Part shown: positions 52,852 through 61,231 of the stretch, piece by piece
How the letters are laid out: the number at the start of each line of letters is the position of its first letter
How positions within the stretch are numbered: the first letter of the stretch is position 1
Origin: Chitinophagaceae bacterium
Lineage (GTDB): Bacteria > Bacteroidota > Bacteroidia > Chitinophagales > Chitinophagaceae
DNA length: 64,000 nt
Assembly: GCA_016720825.1 (NCBI GenBank)
Contig: JADKJV010000009.1
Location: 105,358-169,357 of the forward strand
Direction of reading: 5' to 3'
Program-made: the position numbers and the translations under genes
Notes under the pieces: generated by a model
Database searches by the model: none
What the model saw: the letters and a program-made list of their open reading frames with translations, nothing else
What the model was told of the DNA's origin: nothing

Positions 52852-54465
52852 ATGGCCGACGTGATTCTAATGCCCCGCCTGAGCGATACCATGACCGAAG
52901 GTGTTATTGCCGCCTGGCATAAAAAAGTGGGTGATCCTGTTAAGAAAGGAGATCTCCTGGCGGAGATTGAAACTGATAAAGCTACCATGGAACTGGAAAG
53001 TTACAAGGATGGCGTGTTGCTGCATATTGGCACTGAAAAAGGTGGCAAACTGCAGGTGGATGACCTGCTGGCTATTGTTGGTAAAGCTGGTGAAGATATC
53101 AGTTCACTGATTGGTGGTGCTAAAACTGCTGCCCCTGCTCCTGTTGCTGAAAAAGCTGCTGCACCTGTTGCGACTGCACCTGTTGCAACTGCTACTGCTG
53201 CCGGAACAACCAATTATGCAGATATGGAAGAAGTGGTACTGATGCCCCGCCTGAGTGATACCATGGAAGCCGGTGTGATTGCTTCCTGGCATAAAAAAGT
53301 GGGTGATACAGTGAAGAAAGGTGAAGTGCTGGCTGAGATCGAAACAGATAAAGCCACTATGGAACTGGAGAGTTATAAAAATGGTACGCTGTTATATATT
53401 GGTGCAAAGAAAGGTGAAAAGATCCCGGTGAACGGATTGCTTTGCATCATTGGTGAGAAAGGCAAGATTGATGTGGATGCTGTAGCGGCTGCTATTAAAG
53501 GCGGTCTTTCTGCGCCTGCTACTGCCACTGCTGCTAAAACAGCTCCTGCTGAAACAGCTGTTGAAGCGGCACCGGTTGCTGCCAATTCCAATGGCCGTGT
53601 GAAAGCTTCTCCCCTCGCAAAAAAGATTGCCCAGGAAAAAGGCGTTGACTTATCCCGTTTACAGGGAAGCGGTGATGGCGGAAGAATTATAAAAGCAGAT
53701 ATTGATAATTATAAAGCAGCGCCTGCTGCCTCTTCAACGGCAACAGCAAAAGCAACCACGGTTGCGGTTCCGGTTGTAAATGGTGAAGAAGGTTATACAG
53801 ATATCCCGAATTCACAAATGCGCGGCATCATTGCCAAGCGCCTGGGTGAAAGTTTGTTTACGGCACCGCATTTCTATCTCACGATGGAAATCAATATGGA
53901 TAATGCGATGCAGGCAAGAACCCAGTTGAATGAACTGAGTCCTGCTAAAATCAGTTTCAATGACCTGGTGGTGAAAGCCTGTGCACTGGCACTGCGCCAG
54001 CATCCGGCGGTGAATGCGTCCTGGATGGGAGATAAAATCCGCCGTTACCAGCATGTGCATATTGGTATTGCGGTTGCGGTTGAAGACGGACTGATTGTAC
54101 CGGTGGTTCGTTTTGCAGACCAGAAAACATTGCCGGTGATTGCAGAGAGCAAAGAGCTGAGTGGCAAAGCGCGGACTAAAAAATTACAGCCAAACGAGTT
54201 CACGGGAAATACATTTACGATTTCCAATCTGGGTATGATGGATATTGAAGAGTTCACGGCGATCATCAATCCCCCCGACAGCTGTATCCTGGCTGTTGGC
54301 CGCATCAAAGAAATCGTTGTGCGGAAGAATAATGAGTTCACGGTTACCAATGTGATGAAAGTGACCCTGAGCTGCGATCACCGCAGTGTGGATGGTGCAA
54401 CGGGTGCTGCGTTCCTGCAGAGTGTAAAAAAATACCTGGAGAATCCGATTACGATGTTGCTGTAA
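52852..54465 (+). CDS. aceF: Pyruvate dehydrogenase complex E2, dihydrolipoamide acetyltransferase
   Basis: A 537-residue multidomain acyltransferase. It has two lipoyl domains, each with the lipoylated Lys in EIETDKATMELES (about residues 43 and 167), joined by an Ala/Pro/Thr linker. A peripheral subunit-binding domain follows (about 245-285, KASPLAKKIAQEKGVDLSRL). The catalytic domain ends in TLSCDHRSVDGATGAAFL with the His-Asp active site near residue 509. MPRLSDTMTEGVI at the N-terminus is the PDH type. E1 and E3 genes are not near. It is followed by a terminator. Confidence 0.93.
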   Translation: MADVILMPRLSDTMTEGVIAAWHKKVGDPVKKGDLLAEIETDKATMELESYKDGVLLHIGTEKGGKLQVDDLLAIVGKAGEDISSLIGGAKTAAPAPVAEKAAAPVATAPVATATAAGTTNYADMEEVVLMPRLSDTMEAGVIASWHKKVGDTVKKGEVLAEIETDKATMELESYKNGTLLYIGAKKGEKIPVNGLLCIIGEKGKIDVDAVAAAIKGGLSAPATATAAKTAPAETAVEAAPVAANSNGRVKASPLAKKIAQEKGVDLSRLQGSGDGGRIIKADIDNYKAAPAASSTATAKATTVAVPVVNGEEGYTDIPNSQMRGIIAKRLGESLFTAPHFYLTMEINMDNAMQARTQLNELSPAKISFNDLVVKACALALRQHPAVNASWMGDKIRRYQHVHIGIAVAVEDGLIVPVVRFADQKTLPVIAESKELSGKARTKKLQPNEFTGNTFTISNLGMMDIEEFTAIINPPDSCILAVGRIKEIVVRKNNEFTVTNVMKVTLSCDHRSVDGATGAAFLQSVKKYLENPITMLL

Positions 54466-54487
54466 AGCGATAAAGAGAAATAGAAAG

Positions 54488-54516
54488 AGGCTGCCGCGAA
54501 AGTGGTGGCCTTTTTT
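54488..54516 (+). terminator. Intrinsic terminator after the E2 gene
   Basis: AGGCTGCCGC, a GAAA loop and GTGGTGGCCT, then TTTTTTG, lie 22 bp after the E2 stop codon. This is a stem of ten pairs with two mismatches and a U tract. Confidence 0.7.
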
Positions 54517-54534
54517 GTTTGGAAGATCCTTCAA

Positions 54535-54700
54535 ATGTTTTTTTCTCGCGGCGGCCGCAAAGGGAGTACAAATGCTTTTTATGCTGATACCGCAATGCTT
54601 TTTTTCTCGCAGCGCACGCAACGGAGCGGCGAACGCAGCGAAATACAAATGCTTTTATGCTGATATCGTAATGCTTTTTTTCTCGCAGCGAACGCAGCAG
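54535..54700. repeat. Tandem repeat with CTCGCAGCG core
   Basis: Units of about 60 and 76 bp (54535-54594 and 54595-54670) and a partial third unit start with ATGCTTTTTTTCTCGC and contain AAATGCTTTT and ATGCTGATA. A related stretch (TTTCTCGCAACGGCCGC, GAACGCAGCGAAATACA) is at 55771-55820. No gene lies in the 590-bp gap 54466-55055. The rest of the gap holds two palindromes (below) and a C-rich stretch 54905-54995. Confidence 0.7.
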
Positions 54701-54734
54701 TTTTCCCCTTTATTAATCTTTGAATAAAGTTTCC

Positions 54735-54867
54735 GGGACTTTAGTCCCCTGAGTGATGCTGCTATAGAAACGTTTTTTAGAGGATTCATCCACTGGTTAG
54801 ATTTTGCTTGCTTAGTTGAAATACGCTAACAGGCTTCAGGGTTGCCCCGGGTTTTAACCCGGGGGCA
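54735..54867. other. Two strong palindromes in the gap after the E2 gene
   Basis: GGGACT-TT-AGTCCC is at 54735-54748 and TTGCCCCGGGTT-TT-AACCCGGGGGCAA is at 54842-54867, the second with A7 on its right. Both are self-complementary stems. They look like REP-type intergenic palindromes, since the terminator lies upstream of them. Confidence 0.5.
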
Positions 54868-55055
54868 AAAAAATCCGATGCAATCAGCACTCACCATACA
54901 AAGATTTAACCCCTTTAAAATCAACTCGCCCCGCCCTCCAATAACCCCCACCCCTTTTCCAAAACCCCTTTTTTTTAAACACCCAAGCCCCCAAACCAAG
55001 TATGGCAACATTTTTGCATGTATTTATTGCCGGCACCCCACCGGCATTATCCAAT

Positions 55056-55298
55056 ATGGAAGAAAATAACCTCAAGTCGTTTTCTATTACAGCCTTGTTC
55101 CTGGTAACAGGGTTCAGCTGTTTGTTGTTTTATGCTTTCCTGAGAATACTGGATGGCACGAATGCCTTCTTTTTTATCTGGGCTGGTTGCGCAGCACTGG
55201 TTGCCGGGTTTATTTCTTTTGTATGGCAACTGTTGCAGGAGAAAGAAAATACAAAGAGGAAAAAAAGAAAACACTCCAGGATGCACAGCCAGTATTGA
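55056..55298 (+). CDS. Small membrane protein, paralogue pair member 1
   Basis: An 80-residue protein starting MEENNLKSFSITALFLV (the frame opens at 55002). Two transmembrane segments (ALFLVTGFSCLLFYAFLRIL and FFFIWAGCAALVAGFISFVW) are separated by DGTNA. A basic C-terminus with KRKKRKHSR follows. It resembles the next protein (same segment order, a G-C/S-F-C/L-L-L motif in the first helix and an FEEK-like tail). No named family is recognised. Confidence 0.5.
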   Translation: MEENNLKSFSITALFLVTGFSCLLFYAFLRILDGTNAFFFIWAGCAALVAGFISFVWQLLQEKENTKRKKRKHSRMHSQY

Positions 55299-55515
55299 AA
55301 CAATTTCTTCTTTCAGTTTACAAATCACACAGTAATTGATGCAGTAAGACTACGTACAGGTTTGCCTGTTTTACTTTCCCCCCGCATTTTTTTCTACTAT
55401 AAATTACCAATAATCACTGATCGCCTTTAGGGGTTTGTGCTTATTGTACTAAAAAACAAATCCCTTCCTCATTGATAGGTGAAAAAAAATTCTAGCTTGT
55501 TACAAATTCAATGTC

Positions 55516-55725
55516 ATGGGAAATCCCAACACCAACCTGTTCAGCGTAGCCGGCTTCCTCATTGTAAGCGGTTGCAGTTTCCTCCTCTTCGGATTATTTT
55601 TTATTGCGATTGAAGGATCGCCAATATTCCTGTTCCTGAAAATCGGCGGCGTGGCATTATTAACAGGTATTACCCTGGCTTATGGATTAAGGGCTGCCGG
55701 GTTTGAAGAAAAATACCCGGACTGA
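55516..55725 (+). CDS. Small membrane protein, paralogue pair member 2
   Basis: A 69-residue protein with two transmembrane segments, SVAGFLIVSGCSFLLFGLFF and LKIGGVALLTGITLAYGL, joined by IEGSPIF. It ends AAGFEEKYPD. The pattern FSxxxFLxxxGxSxLLFxxF...FFLxxxG is shared with the upstream protein. The gap between the two genes (217 bp) has nothing I can name. Confidence 0.5.
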   Translation: MGNPNTNLFSVAGFLIVSGCSFLLFGLFFIAIEGSPIFLFLKIGGVALLTGITLAYGLRAAGFEEKYPD

Positions 55726-55770
55726 AAACAATCTATCACAAAAGGCAGGTTATGGTTTCCCTGTAACTGC

Positions 55771-55820
55771 GATTTCTCGCAACGGCCGCAGCGGAGCGGC
55801 GAACGCAGCGAAATACAATA
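55771..55820. repeat. CTCGCAACGGCC repeat copy
   Basis: TTTCTCGCAACGGCCGCAGC, then GGAGCGGCGAACGCAGCGAA and ATAC repeat the core of the tandem array at 54595-54670. It lies between two small genes, with no coding sense. Confidence 0.55.
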
Positions 55821-55861
55821 GTAAAAGTCTGTGGCTTAAAATATTTGTAATTAAATACGCC

Positions 55862-57763
55862 TTACTGAAACAACAGTTTCACTAACCTCCCATCCATCGT
55901 TGTTGCATACACCGTACCGGAATCAGTCACCCTTACTGTATTCACCATTGAATTATCAATCTTATACGTTGCCGTAACCTGCTGCGCCACCGGATCTACG
56001 GCATACACCACACCATTGCGGGTACCAAAATAAACCTGTCCCCCTTTTTCGATAAGCTGCGAAGGCACATGTTCATAGCCGAAATGGCAATTGAGTTTCC
56101 ATGCGGCTGATTGTTTCTCACCGGATACATGGTAAGCCACCAGTGTATCCTGCATCGTTTTTCCATAAATCATATCCTGGTTTGCCGAGATGCCCAGTGA
56201 TTCACGCACGGTGGCATCATTGTTCCGCCACATGGTTTTGCCGGTAGTGGCATTGATGGCGGTGATATACCGGTCGGGCGCAACCACAAATACCATCCCG
56301 TTCACCGTAACAGGTGTACAAGCGGCGGGTGAATAATTCCGGATCGCTGAGCCATTGCTCCATTTCCAGGCCAGCTGGCCGTTGCGGCTGTCGAGCGCAT
56401 ATAAATAAGTATCCCAGGCTCCGAGAATTAAATGACCATCGTACCAAACGGGCTGGCTCACTACCGGGCCATCTAATCCGTCATACGTCCAGATGGTTTT
56501 ACCGTCCCGGATATTGATGGCGTAAATGTTATGGTTACTGCCACCGATAAAAACAGTATCACCCCGCACCAGTGGTGACCCGAGCACAGCGGCGGTAGTG
56601 GCTTTTTTCCAGTTGGCTCTGCCGGTTGTGGCATTGAGACAGTAAATAATTCCATCGGCAGAACCAAATACGAGGTTATTGGATGAGAGGGCCGGTGAAG
56701 AAAATATGGCGGCGCCGGTTTTAAACAGCCACTTTACATTACCTGTTTCGGCGGTAAAGCTTATCATATCCCCTGTCTGGTTACCGGCATACACATGCTG
56801 GTCATCAAAAGCAGGTGATGAAATAATCCCTGCTGTAGCCTGGTATGACCAAATTAATTTTACGCGATTGCTATTCAGGCTGAAATCCGGTCTTTTGTAT
56901 TCTTTGCCCGGGAAATTATGCGTCGTTGGAACTGTAACCGAAGTCCATTTTTTACCGCCTGTTTTACCAGGTTTGCAAATGGTAAACTGTATGGCTGTAT
57001 CAGACACATCCACCCAGTTAAAGCCACCGATGCTGTCTTTGGCGCGGAGATTGGATCTTCCCATCACGCCGGGTATGTCTTCAAAGTTCATGGCTTTGTT
57101 GGCATGACCGTGACCGCAAAGTATAGCGAGTATATTTTTACTCCGCAACCGGTCGGTGATTTCATACCAGTTATCCAGGCTTTCATCAATTGGATAATGG
57201 TTGAGAAAGATCACCGGTTGTCCGGGTTTCAATGAGTCCAGTTGTTTGTCCAGCCAGTTCAATGCCTGCCGCGGCACGTGACCGTCGCTCATTCTTACAT
57301 AAGGTCCCGAGGCACAACCGAGAAACCGGATGCCATTGTATTCAAAACTGAATTTATCATTGCCGAAAATTGTGCTAAACATCACCCCACCGCTTTCACT
57401 CCAGCCGGTATCATGGTTACCGGGGATGATGTACCAGGGAATCTGCAGGCTGTCTAGGATTTGTTTGGCAAGTTGCAGTTCGGTGTTTGTACCCAGTTCT
57501 GTGATATCACCTGTGAGTACAACGAAGGCAACATCACTATGGCTATTTATTTCCCGAACGGTTCTTCTCAGGTCTTCTGATGATGAACCTGTTGGCGAAC
57601 CAATGTGAGTATCAGAGATGAAGGCGAAGCGGAAGGGCTTTTGTTGGGCATGCAGGAAGCAGGTGAACAGGAGGCAGGTAAGCAGGCTTGCCCCGAAAAG
57701 TGAAACTTTTTCGGGGAAGCAGGAACGCAGGTTGCAGGATGGCAGGTGGCGTGCTTTTTTCAT
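55862..57763 (-). CDS. Metallophosphoesterase with C-terminal PQQ-type beta-propeller, secreted
   Basis: A 633-residue protein. Residues 1-40 are a signal-peptide-like stretch ending LHAQQ whose DNA (57640-57745) is a GCAGG heptamer array. The metallophosphoesterase domain (about 41-280) has the metal motifs FISDTHIG, LTGDITELG, IIPGNHDTGW, FLNHYP and CGHGHANK, which keep all usual metal ligands. From about residue 310 a PQQ-like propeller follows (SSPAFDDQHVYAGNQTGDM, SSPALSSNNLVFGSADGII, IYALNATTG-type blades). The fusion suggests an exported phosphoesterase with a protein- or ligand-binding propeller. The real substrate is unknown. Alternative downstream starts are possible. Confidence 0.85.
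   Translation of the reverse strand: MKKARHLPSCNLRSCFPEKVSLFGASLLTCLLFTCFLHAQQKPFRFAFISDTHIGSPTGSSSEDLRRTVREINSHSDVAFVVLTGDITELGTNTELQLAKQILDSLQIPWYIIPGNHDTGWSESGGVMFSTIFGNDKFSFEYNGIRFLGCASGPYVRMSDGHVPRQALNWLDKQLDSLKPGQPVIFLNHYPIDESLDNWYEITDRLRSKNILAILCGHGHANKAMNFEDIPGVMGRSNLRAKDSIGGFNWVDVSDTAIQFTICKPGKTGGKKWTSVTVPTTHNFPGKEYKRPDFSLNSNRVKLIWSYQATAGIISSPAFDDQHVYAGNQTGDMISFTAETGNVKWLFKTGAAIFSSPALSSNNLVFGSADGIIYCLNATTGRANWKKATTAAVLGSPLVRGDTVFIGGSNHNIYAINIRDGKTIWTYDGLDGPVVSQPVWYDGHLILGAWDTYLYALDSRNGQLAWKWSNGSAIRNYSPAACTPVTVNGMVFVVAPDRYITAINATTGKTMWRNNDATVRESLGISANQDMIYGKTMQDTLVAYHVSGEKQSAAWKLNCHFGYEHVPSQLIEKGGQVYFGTRNGVVYAVDPVAQQVTATYKIDNSMVNTVRVTDSGTVYATTMDGRLVKLLFQ
57640..57745. repeat. GCAGG heptamer array with embedded hairpin, inside the start of the metallophosphoesterase gene
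   Basis: On the plus strand GCAGG occurs at 7-8 bp spacing (AAGCAGG, AACAGGAG, GGCAGGT). The array is interrupted by CTTGCCCCGAAAAGT...ACTTTTTCGGGGAAGCAGG, an inverted repeat with 11-base arms. The interruption has the same borders as the element at about 26106. Coding here is N-terminal leader sequence only. Confidence 0.6.
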
Positions 57764-57801
57764 AGAACCAAAGTGCTGCTGTTTAACTCCAGGGCTAAAT
57801 T

Positions 57802-57878
57802 ATACCGAAGGTGCCCTGAGTCGCTGAACGAAGTGAAGCGTACCGAAGTCCCCTGAGCCGCGTAGCGTGCCGAAGGGG
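57802..57878. repeat. Palindromic CCCTGAG...CCGAAG intergenic repeat, two units
   Basis: GCCCTGAGTCGCTGAACG...TACCGAAG and CCCCTGAGCCGCG...GCCGAAGGGG stand in tandem in the gap 57764-57937. Such CCCTGAG/CCGAAG palindromes are common between genes in Bacteroidota. No gene is seen in the gap. Confidence 0.6.
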
Positions 57879-57937
57879 GGGCAGGTTATATTTTCAGTAA
57901 TTTTTGAAAATTCAAAAACATCCTCTAATTTTATCCC

Positions 57938-58444
57938 ATGAAACTTCAAGAAGCCCGTCAGCAATTCATCAGTAACTGGGGTGCCTTTGGCACCCATTGG
58001 GGAATTAACCGTACGATGGCGCAGATCCATGCGCTGCTGATGATCAGTCCTGACCCGCTGACGCAGGATGATATTATGGCGCAGCTGGATATCAGCCGCG
58101 GTAACACGAATATGAATATCCGGGAGCTGATTAACTGGGGGCTGGTGGACCGCGTGATCCTGCATGGCGAGCGGAAGGAATATTTCACGGCAGAAAAAGA
58201 TATCTGGAAAGTGGTGCGGCAAATTGTGAAAGAGAGAAAAAAACGCGAACTTGAACCCATGCTCCAGTTGCTCGATAAACTGGAGGATGTGGAAGGAGAT
58301 AAAAGAGATAAACAGGTTAAGGCATTCACGGATGTGGTGAGTGGGATCAAGAAGCTTGGTAAACAGGCCGACAAGACCCTCGACGTCATGATCCGTGCGG
58401 AAGAAAGCTGGTTTGTAGGCTCACTGATGAAATTATTCCGCTAA
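57938..58444 (+). CDS. GbsR/MarR-family transcriptional regulator
   Basis: A 168-residue winged-helix protein of the GbsR group. It has FISNWGAFGTHWGINRTMAQIHALL (the GbsR N-terminal signature), the helix-turn-helix DDIMAQLDISRGNTNMNIREL, and the wing GLVDRVILHGERKEYF. A C-terminal dimerisation helix follows (KLEDVEGDKRDKQVKAFTDVV). The start at 57938 is the first ATG. It is followed 10 bp later by a membrane protein, which it may control. Confidence 0.85.
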   Translation: MKLQEARQQFISNWGAFGTHWGINRTMAQIHALLMISPDPLTQDDIMAQLDISRGNTNMNIRELINWGLVDRVILHGERKEYFTAEKDIWKVVRQIVKERKKRELEPMLQLLDKLEDVEGDKRDKQVKAFTDVVSGIKKLGKQADKTLDVMIRAEESWFVGSLMKLFR

Positions 58445-58454
58445 ACCGAATGCC

Positions 58455-58868
58455 ATGCTCAAGCTTAAAACAGCCGATTTTTTTGTACAGGTAATCCTGA
58501 TCGCCCTTATCGCATTAATGTATGCCTTTGAATCAGGCAACAGCAGCCCCCTCCCCTTTATTGTAACACTCGGTATGGTGCAAGTCATCAGTATTGGTGC
58601 ACACCTGATGACCGGCCAGCATGATTTCACCATCCGCCTGCGTAAATTCCACTACGCCGGTACCATTGGGGTGATCATCCTGATTGTGATTGGCTTTGCC
58701 ATACCCAGTAAAGATAAATACGACAGCGGCGGTGCCTGGATTGTACTCTGGGCCATGATCCCCGCCATCCTGCTCACTGTATTATATACCGTGATCACCG
58801 GCGTTGAATGGGACCGGCTGAAACGGATAGTAAAAGAAAAAGCTGAAAAAGAAAAAAGCTCCCGGTGA
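58455..58868 (+). CDS. Four-helix membrane protein, uncharacterised
   Basis: A 137-residue protein with four transmembrane segments (FFVQVILIALIALMYAF, PFIVTLGMVQVISIGAHL, AGTIGVIILIVIGFAI, WIVLWAMIPAILLTVLYTVI) and a Lys-rich C-terminus. It resembles its downstream neighbour in size and order of helices (both start with K-x-x-D/AD motifs). The gene ends in a hairpin with a T run. No named family is recognised. Confidence 0.65.
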   Translation: MLKLKTADFFVQVILIALIALMYAFESGNSSPLPFIVTLGMVQVISIGAHLMTGQHDFTIRLRKFHYAGTIGVIILIVIGFAIPSKDKYDSGGAWIVLWAMIPAILLTVLYTVITGVEWDRLKRIVKEKAEKEKSSR

Positions 58869-58877
58869 GCTTTTTTT
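58853..58877 (+). terminator. Hairpin with T run at the end of the membrane protein gene
   Basis: AAAAAAGCTC, CCGGT and GAGCTTTTTTT form a stem and loop overlapping the stop codon (58866-58868). It could end transcription partly before the next gene. Confidence 0.5.
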
Positions 58878-58894
58878 AAAACAATATACTTTCA

Positions 58895-59269
58895 ATGTTT
58901 TCTGAAACTTTAAAATATATAAAAATGAAATGGGTCAAAGCCGCGGATTGCCTGGTAAGCGTGATCCTTATTTACGGATTCATACCCGCTTACCGCAGTG
59001 ATGACCTGGAGCAGATGATTAACTGGTGTTTCATTGCAGGTGGCTGGCAGGTGTTGAGTATGTTTTTGCATGCCGGTCTGTCCTGGTTTACCCGCAAGCG
59101 CAGTGTGCGTGTGATCTACCATTGGATTTCATTCGGATTCATCCTCACCCTTGGTGCTTCTTCTGCCTGGCATTTATTGCTGGCACCATTAATGGCCTGT
59201 TTCTATCTCGGTCTTTGTATCACCGAAACCCTGCGTATTCACCGCCGGCCCCTGGCTGGCATCAAATAA
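58895..59269 (+). CDS. Four-helix membrane protein, uncharacterised (paralogue)
   Basis: A 124-residue protein (a second start at MKWVKAADCL, 58925, fits the neighbour better). It has four hydrophobic segments (CLVSVILIYGFIPAY, NWCFIAGGWQVLSMFLHAG, YHWISFGFILTLGASSAW and LLLAPLMACFYLGLCITET). It is like the upstream protein in size and topology. It lies 5 bp before the DCC-family gene and 26 bp after the terminator-like hairpin. Confidence 0.6.
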   Translation: MFSETLKYIKMKWVKAADCLVSVILIYGFIPAYRSDDLEQMINWCFIAGGWQVLSMFLHAGLSWFTRKRSVRVIYHWISFGFILTLGASSAWHLLLAPLMACFYLGLCITETLRIHRRPLAGIK

Positions 59270-59274
59270 ATGTT

Positions 59275-60162
59275 ATGAAACCCTTCCTGCTCATTTACGA
59301 CGACCGCTGTCCGCTCTGTAACTGGTACTCGGGTTTATTCACCCGCGTGGGCTGGTTACCCGCCGACGGCCGCAAACCTTTTTCTTCCATCCGCGACAAC
59401 GAATTCCCGCAACTCGATATCAGCCGGGGAATGCAGGAGATCCCGTTGCTCGACCGCAGCACCGGTTCTTTTTATTATGGTCTCGATGCCCTCCTGCTCA
59501 TCATTGAACAACACCATCCTCTGCTGGTAAAACCGGCGCGCTTTAAACCCATGTACTGGTTCCTGAAAAAACTATACAAACTGGTTTCGTTTAACCGCAA
59601 AGTTATTGTAGCTGTCCCCTGCGGACAAAACGGTTTTGACTGCTCCCCGGATTTTAATATCCGCTACCGGTCCTTATTCATGTTCCTCCTGTTGCTGCTG
59701 AATACCCTTTTACTCTTCCCTTTACACCACCGGGTATTCTCCACCCTGCCCTGGTACCAGCATAGTCTGACCGGATTACAAACCGCCCATTTCGCCATGG
59801 TGGGCATTCATTTAATGATTGCCTCTTACCTCGGTGTAAAAAAAGGTTTTGAATTCCTGGGACAGATTTCCATCCTGGCTTTAATAACCACAATGGCCTG
59901 TGTGCCTTTGCTGTTGCTGACGCCGTGGTTAAAAATAACCTGGTTCTTTAATGGTTGGTTTGCGCTGACGGGTGTGGTGATATTCAGGGAGTGGTTGAGG
60001 AGGATGGATTATGTGGGGTTGATACAAGAGAAAAGATGGTTAGCGGCCTTTCATTTAGTGGCGGTGTGTGTGGATTTGATTGTATCTTATCGTATGACCG
60101 TTTTCTCTGGATTTAATAAGGCTGTGCCTCGAGAGGGAGATTGCCTGATAATCTCCTCCTGA
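59275..60162 (+). CDS. DCC-family (DUF393) thiol-disulfide-like protein fused to a membrane domain
   Basis: A 295-residue protein. The N-terminal domain starts MKPFLLIYDDRCPLCNWY, with the DxRCPxC motif of the DCC family and a downstream YGLDALLLI. From about residue 135 there are four to five transmembrane segments (SLFMFLLLLLNTLLLFPL, AMVGIHLMIASYLGV, ISILALITTMACVPLLLLTPW). The CxxC could be redox-active, but this is not proved for the family. The last 25 residues (FSGFNKAVPREG...) look unlike the rest and the true stop may be earlier. It follows the two membrane proteins by 5 bp. Confidence 0.7.
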   Translation: MKPFLLIYDDRCPLCNWYSGLFTRVGWLPADGRKPFSSIRDNEFPQLDISRGMQEIPLLDRSTGSFYYGLDALLLIIEQHHPLLVKPARFKPMYWFLKKLYKLVSFNRKVIVAVPCGQNGFDCSPDFNIRYRSLFMFLLLLLNTLLLFPLHHRVFSTLPWYQHSLTGLQTAHFAMVGIHLMIASYLGVKKGFEFLGQISILALITTMACVPLLLLTPWLKITWFFNGWFALTGVVIFREWLRRMDYVGLIQEKRWLAAFHLVAVCVDLIVSYRMTVFSGFNKAVPREGDCLIISS

Positions 60163-60344
60163 CCACCTGATGATTGCTTTAACTCACCGTTATTCTTATT
60201 GGTTTCAATTTGAAAAGTCTGTGATGGAAATTAAATGAAAACCCCCGTTTATTTTATCGTTTGATTTGGGAGACACAAGATTCATATTAAGGTCCTATCT
60301 TCAATCTTTGCTGTTTTTCTGGAATCCCAAAAGCTGAATACGCT

Positions 60345-60995
60345 TTAATCTTTTAAACATCGTATTGCTAATCCATCAGTATAATGAGACATATACATTC
60401 CAACATTGGGATAAGGTGAAATATTACTGCTTTTAAGCCACAACGTTCCGCCACCGCCGTATTGCTCTTCAGAACACCACCAGAGGCCTTCTGCATTCTT
60501 TTTGGAGGTGCCTGGCTCGACATAAATTCCTGAATAATTTATATACGAAACAGGAAGAGCATTAAATCCGCTTGTATTTGTTCCGAAATTCTCACTCCAG
60601 CCAGATTTGCTTTTAAGTTTATTCCCGGCAACCTTTTCTCCGCCAAGCGTTTCAATTAATTGCTTATACTCCTTTATCCCGGGTATATGCCAGCCAGCCG
60701 GAGCCAACCCTCTTTTGTCTGTAACAGCATACCAATTATAAAGATTACAGCTGTACTCTTTACCATCTAATACAATGGTTACCTTAAAATAAGCTGGTTT
60801 ATTATCCCCGTTGGCTTTTTCCCAAGCCTTTTGGTTTTTTGCAAAATAAATGTTCTCTCCGTTTTGAAATTTGTCAACATTTAAATTCTGGGTCATCCAG
60901 ACCTGGTTCCCGATTGTAGTTGTTTCATATTCCGTTTGTGTTTTGAAAGAATATAAAGAAACAGCAAGCATACATATAGCGAGTATTTTTTTCAT
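60345..60995 (-). CDS. FISUMP-domain secreted protein
   Basis: A 216-residue protein with a signal peptide (residues 1-20, AVSLYSFKTQ). It is followed by the Fibrobacter succinogenes major paralogous domain: IGNQVWMTQNLNVDKF, LYNWYAVTDKRGLAPAGWHIPG, a GFNALPVSYIN segment, WWCSEEQ and the closing GLAIRCLKD. The family is widespread in Bacteroidota and fibrobacteria, often surface-exposed. The function is unknown. Convergent with the DCC gene; the 180-bp gap has no clear signal. Confidence 0.88.
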   Translation of the reverse strand: MKKILAICMLAVSLYSFKTQTEYETTTIGNQVWMTQNLNVDKFQNGENIYFAKNQKAWEKANGDNKPAYFKVTIVLDGKEYSCNLYNWYAVTDKRGLAPAGWHIPGIKEYKQLIETLGGEKVAGNKLKSKSGWSENFGTNTSGFNALPVSYINYSGIYVEPGTSKKNAEGLWWCSEEQYGGGGTLWLKSSNISPYPNVGMYMSHYTDGLAIRCLKD

Positions 60996-61028
60996 TTTAT
61001 GTATTTAGTAAAAATGAAGATAGACCTA

Positions 61029-61200
61029 TTAATATGTAATACAGATTTCGTTTAACGATAACTCACCTGTAACATGATGGCAATATGCAGGAAATCGTAA
61101 TATCATTTCAGACCCGGTACTGCTTACTCTTCCCGGATCTGATAATTCTCCTTCCAGTTTATCAATAAAGTCTTCAAATAAAAGATGGTCAGGAATAAGA
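61029..61200 (-). pseudogene. Possible gene remnant next to an inverted-repeat element
   Basis: The minus strand is open for about 58 codons with coding-like content (DHLLFEDFIDKLEGELSD, ILRFPAYCHHVTGELSLNE) and a stop at 61029. The frame continues into the repeat element at 61232, so the ATG at 61301 is repeat sequence. It could be the 3' end of a gene cut by the element. I recognise no family. Length and composition alone do not prove it is real. Confidence 0.25.
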
Positions 61201-61231
61201 TGGTTGGCCGGGGGCACAATTCGGCCCCCTC

